The notes: generated by a model from the letters alone, not told the origin. Shown: positions 1 through 6,543, numbered from the stretch's first letter. The stretch: DNA of 10,526 bases from Bacilli bacterium (GCA_017476705.1 JAFUZI010000082.1:1-10526), one strand, 5' to 3'. A program made the numbers and translations.

Positions 1-81
1 TGGATATTATTTTACAATACAACAAGATTAAAGTCAAAAGTTAAGAAAAAGAGGAAAACTTACACAAAAAGAGAAAAATAA
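1..81 (+). CDS. C-terminal tail of IS3-family transposase OrfB (partial, 5' end outside window)
   Basis: Only 26 codons are visible, in frame 1, ending in TAA. They read WILFYNTTRLKSK followed by a Lys/Arg-rich end with TYTKREK. Known: the IS3-family OrfB integrase (DDE, rve core) typically ends with an aromatic-Tyr-Asn...Arg-Ile/Leu-x-x-Lys-Leu segment followed by a short Pro-Tyr-x-x-Arg stretch after the catalytic core. The FYN..RLKSK part fits this pattern; the last residues fit only loosely. The short length makes the call depend on its position just before the candidate terminal repeat at 115-139, which is in the right orientation. Whether the complete transposase is intact cannot be judged. 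The catalytic DDE residues would lie outside the window. Confidence 0.55.
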   Translation, partial: WILFYNTTRLKSKVKKKRKTYTKREK

Positions 82-93
82 TTTTCTCTTTTT
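66..93. terminator. Hairpin over the transposase stop; possible bidirectional terminator
   Basis: Twelve bases at 66-77 (AAAAAGAGAAAA) are perfectly complementary to 82-93, with a 4-base loop at 78-81. The transposase TAA at 79-81 falls in the loop. The T-rich arm could act as a U-tract for plus-strand transcripts. On the minus strand it lies 72 nt after the SPFH gene stop. No other hairpin is seen between the SPFH stop and the IS boundary, so this may also stop minus-strand transcription. Confidence 0.55.
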
Positions 94-114
94 AATTACT
101 GTCTTTTTTTATTG

Positions 115-139
115 TGTCTCCTAAATGGGGTTCACATCA
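115..139 (+). repeat. Candidate right terminal inverted repeat of an IS3-family element
   Basis: The 25-bp motif begins TGTCTCCTAAATGGGG and ends in TTCACATCA. It resembles the widespread IS150-type end TGTCT...TTTTTGGGGT...TTCA, with the terminal CA on the outside. The partner copy would be its reverse complement, left of the window. The comparison is from memory of family ends, not from a search. Confidence 0.5.
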
Positions 140-165
140 TTTATTCAATCTTTTGTTTTTAGTCT

Positions 166-1272
166 TTAGGCTAATTTTTCTCCACATTTACTGCAGAACT
201 TATCTCCTTCTTTAACAGGAGCTCCACATTTAGGACAGAATGCTGTAGCTTCTTCTTTCTTTCCTTGTAAATCTTGTTGTGAAACACCTTGATTTTGGAA
301 TGCTCCAGCAGCAGCTCCACCAACCATTCCACCACTAGCCATATTCATCATTCCAACACCCATCATGCCTGCAGCAGCACCATTTTGGTTGTTAGCAGCA
401 TCTTGAACAGCTCTTCCATAAGAACCAACAAGTGTACCTTGTTGCATATAGCTGTTTGAAGAAAGTTCATAGTTATCAATTTTCTTTTCACTTTCATCAT
501 CTAAAGTAACAGATTCAACTACAAATCCTACTAAACTAATTCCACGATCTCTAATTGGTTGATCAAACACATTTTCATCCATTGCTTTTTTAATTTCATC
601 AGCTGAACTAGGTAATTCAAGTACAGGAACTTTATGTGTCTCTTTTCCTAATTCATTTAATACTTTTTGGAAAGCTCCAACTACTTCACTTCTCATTTGT
701 TCAACAATTTCATCTTTACGATACTCTTTACTAGTACCAGCAATATTACTCATAAACTTAGAAAAATCAGTAATCTTAAATGTATACTTACCAAAACATT
801 TAACTTCAACACGAAGTGGTGTCATTGTACCAGTCATTTGATTTGGTATTGGATGAGACCAATCTTGGAATGGTACAGGTGCAGGTGTTCCAAACTTATT
901 ATCAATTATTTCTTTAGCATTGATATAAAATACAGCTTGCTCTTTATTAACTCCTCCACCATATGTAAAACGAGTCCACATTTCTTTAAACACTTCACCA
1001 AATTGTCCAGCAAAGAATGAAGGAGAAGTACTCTTATCAAAAGTATACATTCCTTCTTCACAAGTAGCATCTAATACTTTACCATTTTCAAATATAACTG
1101 CAACTTGTCCAGGAGCAACTTGAATTGCACTATCCTTTGAAATAATACCATTAGGAGTAGTAACTTTTCTCATCAAAACGTCATTTCCTAAATCTTCACA
1201 ACGAATATACTCTTTCCATTGATCATGTAAAGTTCCAGCAGTAGAACCAACAATAGCTTTTATTAAACCCAT
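166..1272 (-). CDS. SPFH-domain protein, YdjI-like, with C-terminal zinc ribbon
   Basis: The product is 368 residues. Residues about 10-270 match the pattern of the YdjI/'virion core protein' branch of the SPFH (band 7) superfamily: VAPGQVAVIFENGKV at 52-66, then a long domain with FYINAKEI (115-122) and RDRGISLVGFVVESVTL (241-257). A Gly/Ala/Met-rich flexible stretch at about 297-325 follows. The C-terminus is a zinc ribbon with C346, C349, C360 and C363 (CPKCG...FCSKCG). No signal peptide or transmembrane helix is seen, so the protein is probably cytoplasmic and membrane-associated through partners. Start: ATG with AGGAG six bases upstream. It is the third gene of a YdjG-YdjH-YdjI-like series and also has its own candidate promoter at 1305-1332. 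In B. subtilis the equivalent genes follow pspA in the sigma-W envelope-stress regulon; a similar role here is inference. Confidence 0.85.
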   Translation of the reverse strand: MGLIKAIVGSTAGTLHDQWKEYIRCEDLGNDVLMRKVTTPNGIISKDSAIQVAPGQVAVIFENGKVLDATCEEGMYTFDKSTSPSFFAGQFGEVFKEMWTRFTYGGGVNKEQAVFYINAKEIIDNKFGTPAPVPFQDWSHPIPNQMTGTMTPLRVEVKCFGKYTFKITDFSKFMSNIAGTSKEYRKDEIVEQMRSEVVGAFQKVLNELGKETHKVPVLELPSSADEIKKAMDENVFDQPIRDRGISLVGFVVESVTLDDESEKKIDNYELSSNSYMQQGTLVGSYGRAVQDAANNQNGAAAGMMGVGMMNMASGGMVGGAAAGAFQNQGVSQQDLQGKKEEATAFCPKCGAPVKEGDKFCSKCGEKLA

Positions 1273-1304
1273 AATAATCTCCTATCTATAAATTTATTAA
1301 TTTT

Positions 1305-1332
1305 ATTATACTATAATAATTTAAAAAGTAAA
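1305..1332 (-). promoter_or_regulatory. Candidate internal promoter for the SPFH gene
   Basis: On the minus strand, TTTACT (1327-1332) and TATAAT (1305-1310) are separated by 16 bp. They lie in the 64-nt gap before the SPFH gene and overlap nothing coding. No terminator is seen in the gap, so read-through from the upstream genes is also expected. Confidence 0.45.
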
Positions 1333-1336
1333 AGTT

Positions 1337-2137
1337 TTATTTATTATCAATTACTTCATCACTTATCGTCTTAATCATATATGTATCTTTATTAATACTA
1401 TCATCATACATATTAAATCTTATAAACTTTTTAGAATTTAATTTCCCAAGTAATAGTAAAACTATAATCAAACTACTAGTAACACTTAAAATAATAATTT
1501 CAACTAAAGGAATTTTATCAACAATTTTCCCATCATCAGAAATAACTGCATTATTATTAACTCCTCTATTATAATAATCAGAAACTTTCATAATATATTC
1601 AACTATTCCCTTATAATAATTATCATTTTTCATCGTATTATAAACATATTTCAAAATACCCTTTATTCTAGCATCAGTATATATCTTAAAAGCTTTCCCA
1701 TTCTTCTTACCACTATTAGACATAAACACTTCGTATTTATCCCCATTTATATGTAAAATAAATATAATACCATCATCTAAAAAGTCATTATAATCATAAA
1801 AATTATAACTATAATTAGCAATATCAAATCCTAATAAATCATCCGTTATAACAACAATATTTTCCATCTTAGAATACTTATAATAAGTATTTAATAATTT
1901 CTTAATCTCTTTTTCTTCTTTCTTACTTAGTATTCCACAAAAATCATATATTTTATCTTTAGTATCAATAGAAGGAGTTTTTAATATATCTTCTATATTA
2001 TTTTCTCCTACAGTAATATCTTTAGGTACTAATGGTTCATCAATAGTTCTTTCTTTAGTATTAACTAAACAAAAACAATTAGGAATAACTAAGAAAAAAG
2101 AAAATATAATTATAATCAAATATTTAACTAATTTCAT
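1337..2137 (-). CDS. TPM-domain membrane protein, YdjH-like
   Basis: The product is 266 residues. Residues 1-23 form a signal peptide or N-terminal anchor (basic start, then a run of Ile/Phe, then PNCFC; a lipobox is not convincing). Residues about 63-185 look like a TPM domain: YDFCGILSKKEEKEIKKLL (64-82), MENIVVITDD (91-100), and an acidic stretch NDFLDDGIIFILHIN (117-131). A transmembrane helix lies at about 210-230, followed by a short polar tail. The expected topology has the TPM domain outside the membrane. TPM domains occur in chloroplast photosystem II repair proteins and in the bacterial YdjH/YgcG group; a phosphatase activity has been proposed for the plant member only. The gene starts 9 nt after the stop of the YdjG-like gene; the TAG stop forms part of the TAGGAGGAG ribosome site, so translation is probably coupled. 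Confidence 0.75.
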   Translation of the reverse strand: MKLVKYLIIIIFSFFLVIPNCFCLVNTKERTIDEPLVPKDITVGENNIEDILKTPSIDTKDKIYDFCGILSKKEEKEIKKLLNTYYKYSKMENIVVITDDLLGFDIANYSYNFYDYNDFLDDGIIFILHINGDKYEVFMSNSGKKNGKAFKIYTDARIKGILKYVYNTMKNDNYYKGIVEYIMKVSDYYNRGVNNNAVISDDGKIVDKIPLVEIIILSVTSSLIIVLLLLGKLNSKKFIRFNMYDDSINKDTYMIKTISDEVIDNK

Positions 2138-2146
2138 AATCTCCTC

Positions 2147-2803
2147 CTAAACAATAAGTAAACATAATCCAAAAATTACTATCATTATAATAATAAATAA
2201 GAATAATAATCTTATCTTACTAAATGGTAATTCAATATAACTCTTCCCAGTATCTCCATTCATAATATAATAATAATTTTTATTTTTATATATTATTTCT
2301 AAATAATAAATAGGAAGATATACATCCTTTTCAAGTATCTCAGTTACTAAATCATTACTAGTTTCAGTGACCTTATTCTTATCTATAGATTCTAGAGAAC
2401 TCTTTTTACTTTTATCAATCAATCTCTTTTTAATTTTATCTATATTAATATCTAAATCTTCCACTAACGATAATTCTGAAAAAGTTGTTTCTATATAATT
2501 ATTAGAATAAGGATATAAGTATTTAAAATAATTATCTATAACTTTAGACTTAGAGAATAATAAATTATTATAATCAATATTTATTTCTTTTATAATCTGA
2601 TGAGTACTATTATTATCTAAATATGTATAGGTAATATTACCCATAACTTTTATATCTATTTTTTTAAAAGGAACATAGTATTTTTGAATTTTAGATATTG
2701 TATCTTTTTTCTTAAAAAAAGATGGTACTAAAAAATTATATTTAACTTTCTTCTTATAATCATTAACTGCATCATCAATTTGTTTATTAAAAGTAATTAT
2801 CAT
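2147..2803 (-). CDS. YdjG-like membrane protein lacking the zinc ribbon
   Basis: The product is 218 residues. There is no N-terminal zinc ribbon, although YdjG-family proteins normally carry one. Two family-like segments are visible: YYVPFKKIDIKVMGNITYTY (42-61), resembling the 'YxPyWlxd' part, and YLPIYYLEIIYKNKNYYYIM (162-181) followed by NGDTGK and ELP, resembling the family pattern LLPVWxLxxxYKGKxYxFxMNGQTGK. A single transmembrane helix at about 198-217 ends the protein, so most of it is likely cytoplasmic. The start has an AGGATG ribosome site and an extended -10 promoter only about 20 nt upstream. It is first in the order YdjG-YdjH-YdjI. The family link rests on the second motif plus gene order; the rest is diverged and very rich in Asn, Lys and Ile. 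Confidence 0.6.
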   Translation of the reverse strand: MIITFNKQIDDAVNDYKKKVKYNFLVPSFFKKKDTISKIQKYYVPFKKIDIKVMGNITYTYLDNNSTHQIIKEINIDYNNLLFSKSKVIDNYFKYLYPYSNNYIETTFSELSLVEDLDINIDKIKKRLIDKSKKSSLESIDKNKVTETSNDLVTEILEKDVYLPIYYLEIIYKNKNYYYIMNGDTGKSYIELPFSKIRLLFLFIIIMIVIFGLCLLIV

Positions 2804-2831
2804 ATAATCACATCCTAATAATATTTTATCA
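2801..2831 (-). promoter_or_regulatory. Extended -10 promoter and ribosome site of the ydjG-like operon
   Basis: The minus strand shows TGATAAAAT (2823-2831), a good extended -10, then AGGATGTGATTATATG ending in the start codon at 2801-2803. No good -35 is seen; the upstream side is occupied by the serS terminator. The predicted 5' leader is only about 15 nt. The block is nearly identical to the one at 6465-6495. Confidence 0.6.
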
Positions 2832-2837
2832 TAATAA

Positions 2838-2863
2838 AAGAAATAGTAAAAATACTATTTCTT
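2838..2863 (-). terminator. Intrinsic terminator of serS
   Basis: On the minus strand AAGAAATAGTA (2853-2863) pairs perfectly over 11 bp with TACTATTTCTT, around a TTTT loop. It is followed by a T-rich stretch. The serS TAG stop (2855-2857) lies inside the first arm. All pairs but two are A-T, so it may be leaky. Confidence 0.65.
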
Positions 2864-4144
2864 ATTAATTTCTATCTTAGTCTTTCCACCCATATAAGGT
2901 TGTAATACTTTAGGTATTTTAATACTTCCATCTTCTTGATAATTATTTTCAACTAAAGCAATTAATCCACGTGGAGTAGCAACAACAGTATTATTTAATG
3001 TATGTAAATAATATGTTCCTTTTTCTCCTTTTTCTCTAATACCTAAACGTCTAGCTTGAGCATCTCCTAAATTAGAACAGCTAGCAACTTCAAAATATTT
3101 CTTTTGTCTAGGACTCCAAGCTTCAATATCACAAGATTTAACTTTTAGATCTGCTAAATCTCCACTACAACATTCTAATTGTCTAACTGGTATATCAAAA
3201 TTTCTAAATATTTCAACAGTTAACTTCCACATTTTATTATACCAGTCCATAGAATCTTCCGGTTCACATATAACAATCATTTCTTGTTTTTCAAATTGAT
3301 GAACACGATATAGTCCTCTTTCCTCTAATCCATGGCTTCCACCCTCTTTTCTAAAACAAGGTGAATAACTAGTCATATGTATAGGTAATTCTTCTTTTTT
3401 AATAATTTGATCTTTAAATTTACCTATCATTGAATGTTCTGAAGTACCAATTAAGTATAAATCCTCTCCTTCAATTTTATACATCATTGCTTCCATTTCA
3501 GGAAAAGACATAACTCCAGTAACAACATCAGCATGAATCATAAATGGTGGTATAGCATATGTAAATCCATGATCAATCATAAAATCTCTAGCATAAGCAA
3601 TCATTGCCTCATGAAGTCTCGCAATATCACCTAAAAGATAATAAAATCCTTGTCCAGAAGTTCTTCCAGCTGCATCTTTATCCATTCCACATAATCTCTC
3701 AATTATATCAGCATGATATGGTATTTCATATTCAGGAACTACTGGCTCTCCAAATTTTTCAACTTCAACATTCTCACTATCATCACGACCAATTGGAACA
3801 CTTTCATCTATAATTTGCGGAATAACCATCATCTTATCTTTTATTTCCTTAGAAAGATTAACTTGTTCTTCTTCCAATTTTTCAATTTCCAAAGAGTTTT
3901 TAGAAATCTCTTCTTTAATCTTCATTGCTTCATCTTTTTTTCCATCTTTCATTAGTTTGCCAATTTCGCCACTTAACTTGTTCTTTTCGGCTTTTAAATT
4001 ATCTGCCTTAACTTGAACTTCACGAACCCTTTTATCAAGTTCAAAAACCTCATCAACTAATGGTAATTTTTCATCTTGAAATTTCTTTTTTATATTATCC
4101 TTTACTAAATCTTTATTTTCTCTTATTAATTTAATATCTATCAT
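2855..4144 (-). CDS. serS: Seryl-tRNA synthetase
   Basis: The product is 429 residues, the normal length for bacterial SerRS. It activates serine with ATP and charges tRNA-Ser in the cytoplasm. The N-terminal part (about 27-110) is a long Lys/Glu heptad-like coiled coil, the arm that grips the long variable arm of tRNA-Ser. The class II core follows: GTSEHS (233-238, the TxE serine pocket), motif 2 with CFRKE (263-267) and RGLYRVHQFEKQE (276-288), and motif 3 with HTLNNTVVATPRGLIALVEN (381-400) then NYQEDG and PKVLQPYMGG. The motif 3 variant NNTVVATPR replaces the more usual NGSGLAVGR but keeps the arginine. The ATG directly follows the TAA of the dipeptidase gene; the ribosome site GGAGGAG sits in that gene's last codons. 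The operon is led by a T-box at about 5070-5258. Confidence 0.97.
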   Translation of the reverse strand: MIDIKLIRENKDLVKDNIKKKFQDEKLPLVDEVFELDKRVREVQVKADNLKAEKNKLSGEIGKLMKDGKKDEAMKIKEEISKNSLEIEKLEEEQVNLSKEIKDKMMVIPQIIDESVPIGRDDSENVEVEKFGEPVVPEYEIPYHADIIERLCGMDKDAAGRTSGQGFYYLLGDIARLHEAMIAYARDFMIDHGFTYAIPPFMIHADVVTGVMSFPEMEAMMYKIEGEDLYLIGTSEHSMIGKFKDQIIKKEELPIHMTSYSPCFRKEGGSHGLEERGLYRVHQFEKQEMIVICEPEDSMDWYNKMWKLTVEIFRNFDIPVRQLECCSGDLADLKVKSCDIEAWSPRQKKYFEVASCSNLGDAQARRLGIREKGEKGTYYLHTLNNTVVATPRGLIALVENNYQEDGSIKIPKVLQPYMGGKTKIEINKK

Positions 4145-5056
4145 TTAATACTCCTCCTTAAATAACTTATTATATACATTTTTATACAATATTTTTTCCA
4201 CATCTTCCTGTTGAAATTTTAATGATAATAATTTTGTAAGTTCATCTTTTATTCTATCATATTTAAAAGTCATTGGACCAAAATCTTCATTAAATAAATC
4301 TAATGCAAAAGTCATATCATCACTACTTACTCCAACATTATCAATTCCCATAATATCTACCGCATGCATAACATGTTCTAAATACTTTTCTTTTCCTTCA
4401 TCACCAACAAAAACACTATAACCAACTAATCCTAATATTCCATCAACACTTTTTAATGCTTTTAGTTGTGAATCATCTAAATTCCTTTCATGATTATATA
4501 CATCAAAACAATTAGAATGACTCGCAATTACTTTTACCATTTTTCCTTTTTCTTTTTCACTTTTTATTAACTCAATAGTATCATAAAAAGTTTTTTTATT
4601 CATATGACTTAAATCAATTGATATTCCTAAATCAATTGCTTTAATTAAAAACTCTCTACCTAAATCAGTAAGTCCATAATCCCCTCTATTACCTGAACCA
4701 TATTTATTAGGTTCATTCCATACTAATAATATATTTCTAAGTCCAAGATTATATAAATCTTCTAATTCACCAACATCTTCAATATAATCACAACCTTCTA
4801 TACTGAAAACACAATTACAATTAGGTAAATATTTATTAAACAATAATGTACTTTTCATAAACATAGAAAAAACATCAATCTCTTTATCACCTAATTCTTT
4901 TCTCATCTCTTCCTTACTCATATAATAAAGGTTCGCAATAACACCCGAGACATTACTAAAATTAAAATTCTTAATCCATTCTTCTAAATAATCATATCTA
5001 TTATGTAGTTCACAATAATACATAATAGATAATAAATCTTGATGCATATCAATCAT
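4145..5056 (-). CDS. Membrane dipeptidase family (peptidase M19)
   Basis: The product is 303 residues, a metal-dependent TIM-barrel hydrolase that splits dipeptides. All ligands expected for the M19 binuclear zinc site are visible: HxD at H5/D7 (MHQD), E87 (SIEG), H151 (IDLSH), H180 (ASHSN) and D246 (GVSSDD). The RNLDD motif at 191-195 is also typical. No signal peptide is present and the HxD motif lies at the very start, so it is probably a cytoplasmic enzyme despite the 'membrane dipeptidase' family name. Start: ATG with AGGAG immediately after the U-tract of the T-box terminator. It is the first gene of the serine T-box operon and is directly joined to serS (TAAATG). Inference: it may release serine or other amino acids from dipeptides when charged tRNA-Ser is low. 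The actual substrate is unknown. Confidence 0.88.
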   Translation of the reverse strand: MIDMHQDLLSIMYYCELHNRYDYLEEWIKNFNFSNVSGVIANLYYMSKEEMRKELGDKEIDVFSMFMKSTLLFNKYLPNCNCVFSIEGCDYIEDVGELEDLYNLGLRNILLVWNEPNKYGSGNRGDYGLTDLGREFLIKAIDLGISIDLSHMNKKTFYDTIELIKSEKEKGKMVKVIASHSNCFDVYNHERNLDDSQLKALKSVDGILGLVGYSVFVGDEGKEKYLEHVMHAVDIMGIDNVGVSSDDMTFALDLFNEDFGPMTFKYDRIKDELTKLLSLKFQQEDVEKILYKNVYNKLFKEEY

Positions 5057-5069
5057 TTAATCATCTCCT

Positions 5070-5120
5070 AAAAAAAAAGAATAATACCACAAGGAGTGCT
5101 AAAAGCACGGTACCATCCTT
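5070..5120 (-). terminator. Regulated T-box terminator
   Basis: On the minus strand GTGCT and AGCAC (5096-5108) form the tip of a hairpin. AAGGA (5116-5120) pairs with TCCTT (5091-5095) across an internal loop, and a run of T follows at 5070-5078. Part of the 5' arm is the T-box itself, as expected for competition between terminator and antiterminator. Confidence 0.75.
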
Positions 5121-5258
5121 TATTTATCTTAATTACATAACGGTATTAACCGGACATAAGTCATCTATAGAGTAGATAAATAAGCATTCATAATCGTTTT
5201 CACCAACCACGAATTCTCTAAATATGAATAATCTTATTATTAGTTCTAATTATCGATT
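5070..5258 (-). ncRNA. T-box riboswitch leader, probably serine-specific
   Basis: The minus-strand RNA carries the conserved T-box sequence AAGGATGGTACCGTG (5106-5120; consensus AGGGTGGNACCGCG). Upstream is a Stem I-like structure: AATAAG and ATTCATA pair exactly with TATGAAT and CTTATT on either side of an AGAGA bulge and a GGTTGGTGAAAACGA distal loop. Directly after this stem come two UCU triplets, each followed by A, at 5174-5176 and 5169-5171. Either could be the specifier codon and both encode serine; the first fits the expected place best. A small CGGT-TAAT-ACCG hairpin resembles Stem III. Known: an uncharged tRNA binding such leaders favours the antiterminator. It controls the dipeptidase and serS. 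Confidence 0.9.
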
Positions 5259-5264
5259 TCTTTT

Positions 5265-5293
5265 ATTATATTAAAAATTATTAATTATTACAA
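5265..5293 (-). promoter_or_regulatory. Promoter of the T-box/dipeptidase/serS operon
   Basis: TTGTAA (5288-5293) and TATAAT (5265-5270) on the minus strand are separated by exactly 17 bp, a close sigma-A match. The -35 sits just after the stop of the upstream zinc-ribbon gene. No terminator hairpin is visible between that gene and this promoter. Confidence 0.7.
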
Positions 5294-5294
5294 G

Positions 5295-6467
5295 CTATTT
5301 TCCAACATCACATAAATTAAAACTCTTATAATCAACCAATAATCTATCAAATTTCTTAACAGTATTATTATTTATATTTTCATATAAAGTCTCATCAAAT
5401 CCATAAGTACCATCAGTCATCGTAATATAAAAACTAGGCTTACTATTTGTAATATTAACTCTAATAAAAGCTTCTATACTATCATTCATTAAATAAAAAG
5501 GAATAAATACTCTCTTACCTAAATCAGGATAATAAAAATAATAATCTCCATTTTCTTTATTAAAAGAAACACCATCACAACTTATAAAACTTCTATTTAT
5601 ACCATTCTTTATCTTAGTAACAATCTGTTTAGAAGCTATTTTATAATAAACATTTTTGCTTTTCTTAACATCATTACCAAGTGACATAAAATAAGTCCAA
5701 AAAGTAGAAACAAATCCTAAAACAATAAAGAAACATGCAACTTTTGAAAATAATCTTTTTTTCTTATAACTTTTTTCTAAAAAAGTAGATTCAACTTTAT
5801 CAACATAAATATTACCATCTAAACTATGACTACCAAATCCCATAACAGGAATCATTATAGGAAAAAGAAGTACACATAACAATCCATTATATTTAAATCT
5901 AATCCCTAATTTATAAATCATTACTAGTAATAATATTTGTCCAATAATTGGAATAACTGTAATTAAACCAAACCATTTATTTTTAAAAACAATTTCAGAT
6001 AAAAGCATACAATTATAGATAGGAATAATACCACTATACCATTTCCTATTACATTTCATTGCGATTAGTTGTAATGAATACAATAATACATAGAAATAAG
6101 AAACAACCATTATAATAAGAGGGTAATGCATATTAATAAAATCACTAACTGTTTTAAAATTATTAATATAAGCATGATAAAAAATTAAACCTAAACTGCC
6201 TATATATAAAAATATATTAATTAAAAAACATAAAGTAAAATTACCCATATTATTTCCAATTAAAACACTAGTAGAATGTTTGTTTGTATTAAGATTTACT
6301 CCACCTTGTCCAATATTATAAGAAGCTTGATTACTCTGAATATAAGGCATCATATTTTTATTAGCTTCATGTTCAGGATTTAGATTTCCACAATTCATAC
6401 AGTACCTAGAATTACTATTCATCTCTGCACCACATCTAGAACAATAAATTTTTCCATCATTATTCAT
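5295..6467 (-). CDS. Zinc-ribbon membrane protein with DUF5684-like region
   Basis: The start is placed at the ATG at 6465-6467, giving 390 residues. An in-frame upstream ATG at 6515 would add 16 residues but lies upstream of the -10 promoter box, whereas the chosen ATG has AGGATG at good spacing. The N-terminus is a zinc ribbon (YCSRCG at 8-13 and YCMNCG at 22-27; cysteines 9, 12, 23, 26). Transmembrane helices lie at about 77-98, 115-136, 164-185, 194-210 and 240-262. The segment with KWYSGIIPIYNCMLLSEIVF (142-161), then VIPIIGQILL and MGFG, resembles DUF5684. The last ~125 residues are polar and unrecognised, with YYFYYPDLGKRVFIPFYLM in the middle. The biochemical role is unknown. Its promoter block matches that of the ydjG-like gene, suggesting shared control. 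Confidence 0.75.
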   Translation of the reverse strand: MNNDGKIYCSRCGAEMNSNSRYCMNCGNLNPEHEANKNMMPYIQSNQASYNIGQGGVNLNTNKHSTSVLIGNNMGNFTLCFLINIFLYIGSLGLIFYHAYINNFKTVSDFINMHYPLIIMVVSYFYVLLYSLQLIAMKCNRKWYSGIIPIYNCMLLSEIVFKNKWFGLITVIPIIGQILLLVMIYKLGIRFKYNGLLCVLLFPIMIPVMGFGSHSLDGNIYVDKVESTFLEKSYKKKRLFSKVACFFIVLGFVSTFWTYFMSLGNDVKKSKNVYYKIASKQIVTKIKNGINRSFISCDGVSFNKENGDYYFYYPDLGKRVFIPFYLMNDSIEAFIRVNITNSKPSFYITMTDGTYGFDETLYENINNNTVKKFDRLLVDYKSFNLCDVGK

Positions 6468-6495
6468 ATAATCACATCCTAAGAGTATTTTATCA
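6465..6495 (-). promoter_or_regulatory. Extended -10 promoter and ribosome site of the zinc-ribbon membrane gene
   Basis: TGATAAAAT (6487-6495) is an extended -10 on the minus strand, with a weak -35 GTGATA 17 bp upstream. It is followed by AGGATGTGATTATATG ending in the start codon at 6465-6467. It fixes the start of the gene and nearly duplicates the block at 2801-2831. Confidence 0.6.
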
Positions 6496-6516
6496 CAGGA
6501 AATAAAAATTATCACT

Positions 6517-6543
6517 AAAAAAGAAGCTATTTATTTAGCTTCT
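6517..6543 (-). terminator. Intrinsic terminator of spoVS
   Basis: AGAAGCTA (6536-6543) pairs over 8 bp with TAGCTTCT (6522-6529) on the minus strand around a 6-base loop, and is followed by a T-run. The spoVS TAA (6531-6533) lies in the loop. This is a clear rho-independent terminator separating spoVS from the next promoter. Confidence 0.85.

Larger units (their letters stand above)
1..139 (+). mobile_element. Right end of an IS3-family insertion sequence (partial)
   Basis: Seen: a plus-strand reading frame open from base 1 to a TAA at 79-81, a hairpin over that stop, and 34 nt later a 25-bp motif at 115-139 that starts TGTCT, has a central TGGGGTTCAC and ends TCA. Known: many IS3-family elements of the IS150 type end in TGTCT...GGGGT...TTCA-like inverted repeats just after the transposase stop. 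Inference: the element lies to the left, with its outer right boundary at about 139, and is cut by the window edge. The left repeat and target duplication cannot be seen. It ends 26 bp from the stop of the convergent SPFH gene. Confidence 0.6.

Noticed and set aside
667..1020. Plus-strand open frame inside the SPFH gene
   Set aside because: Antisense to a gene with clear domains; low-complexity Phe/Asn/Thr/Ser content, no ribosome site.
3604..3955. Two overlapping plus-strand open frames (3604-3813 and 3713-3955) inside serS
   Set aside because: Antisense shadows of the conserved synthetase; Phe/His-rich translations with no family resemblance or ribosome site.
6468..6515. Upstream start giving a 406-residue zinc-ribbon protein
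   Set aside because: The extra 16 codons include the -10 promoter box and the ribosome site of the downstream ATG at 6465-6467.
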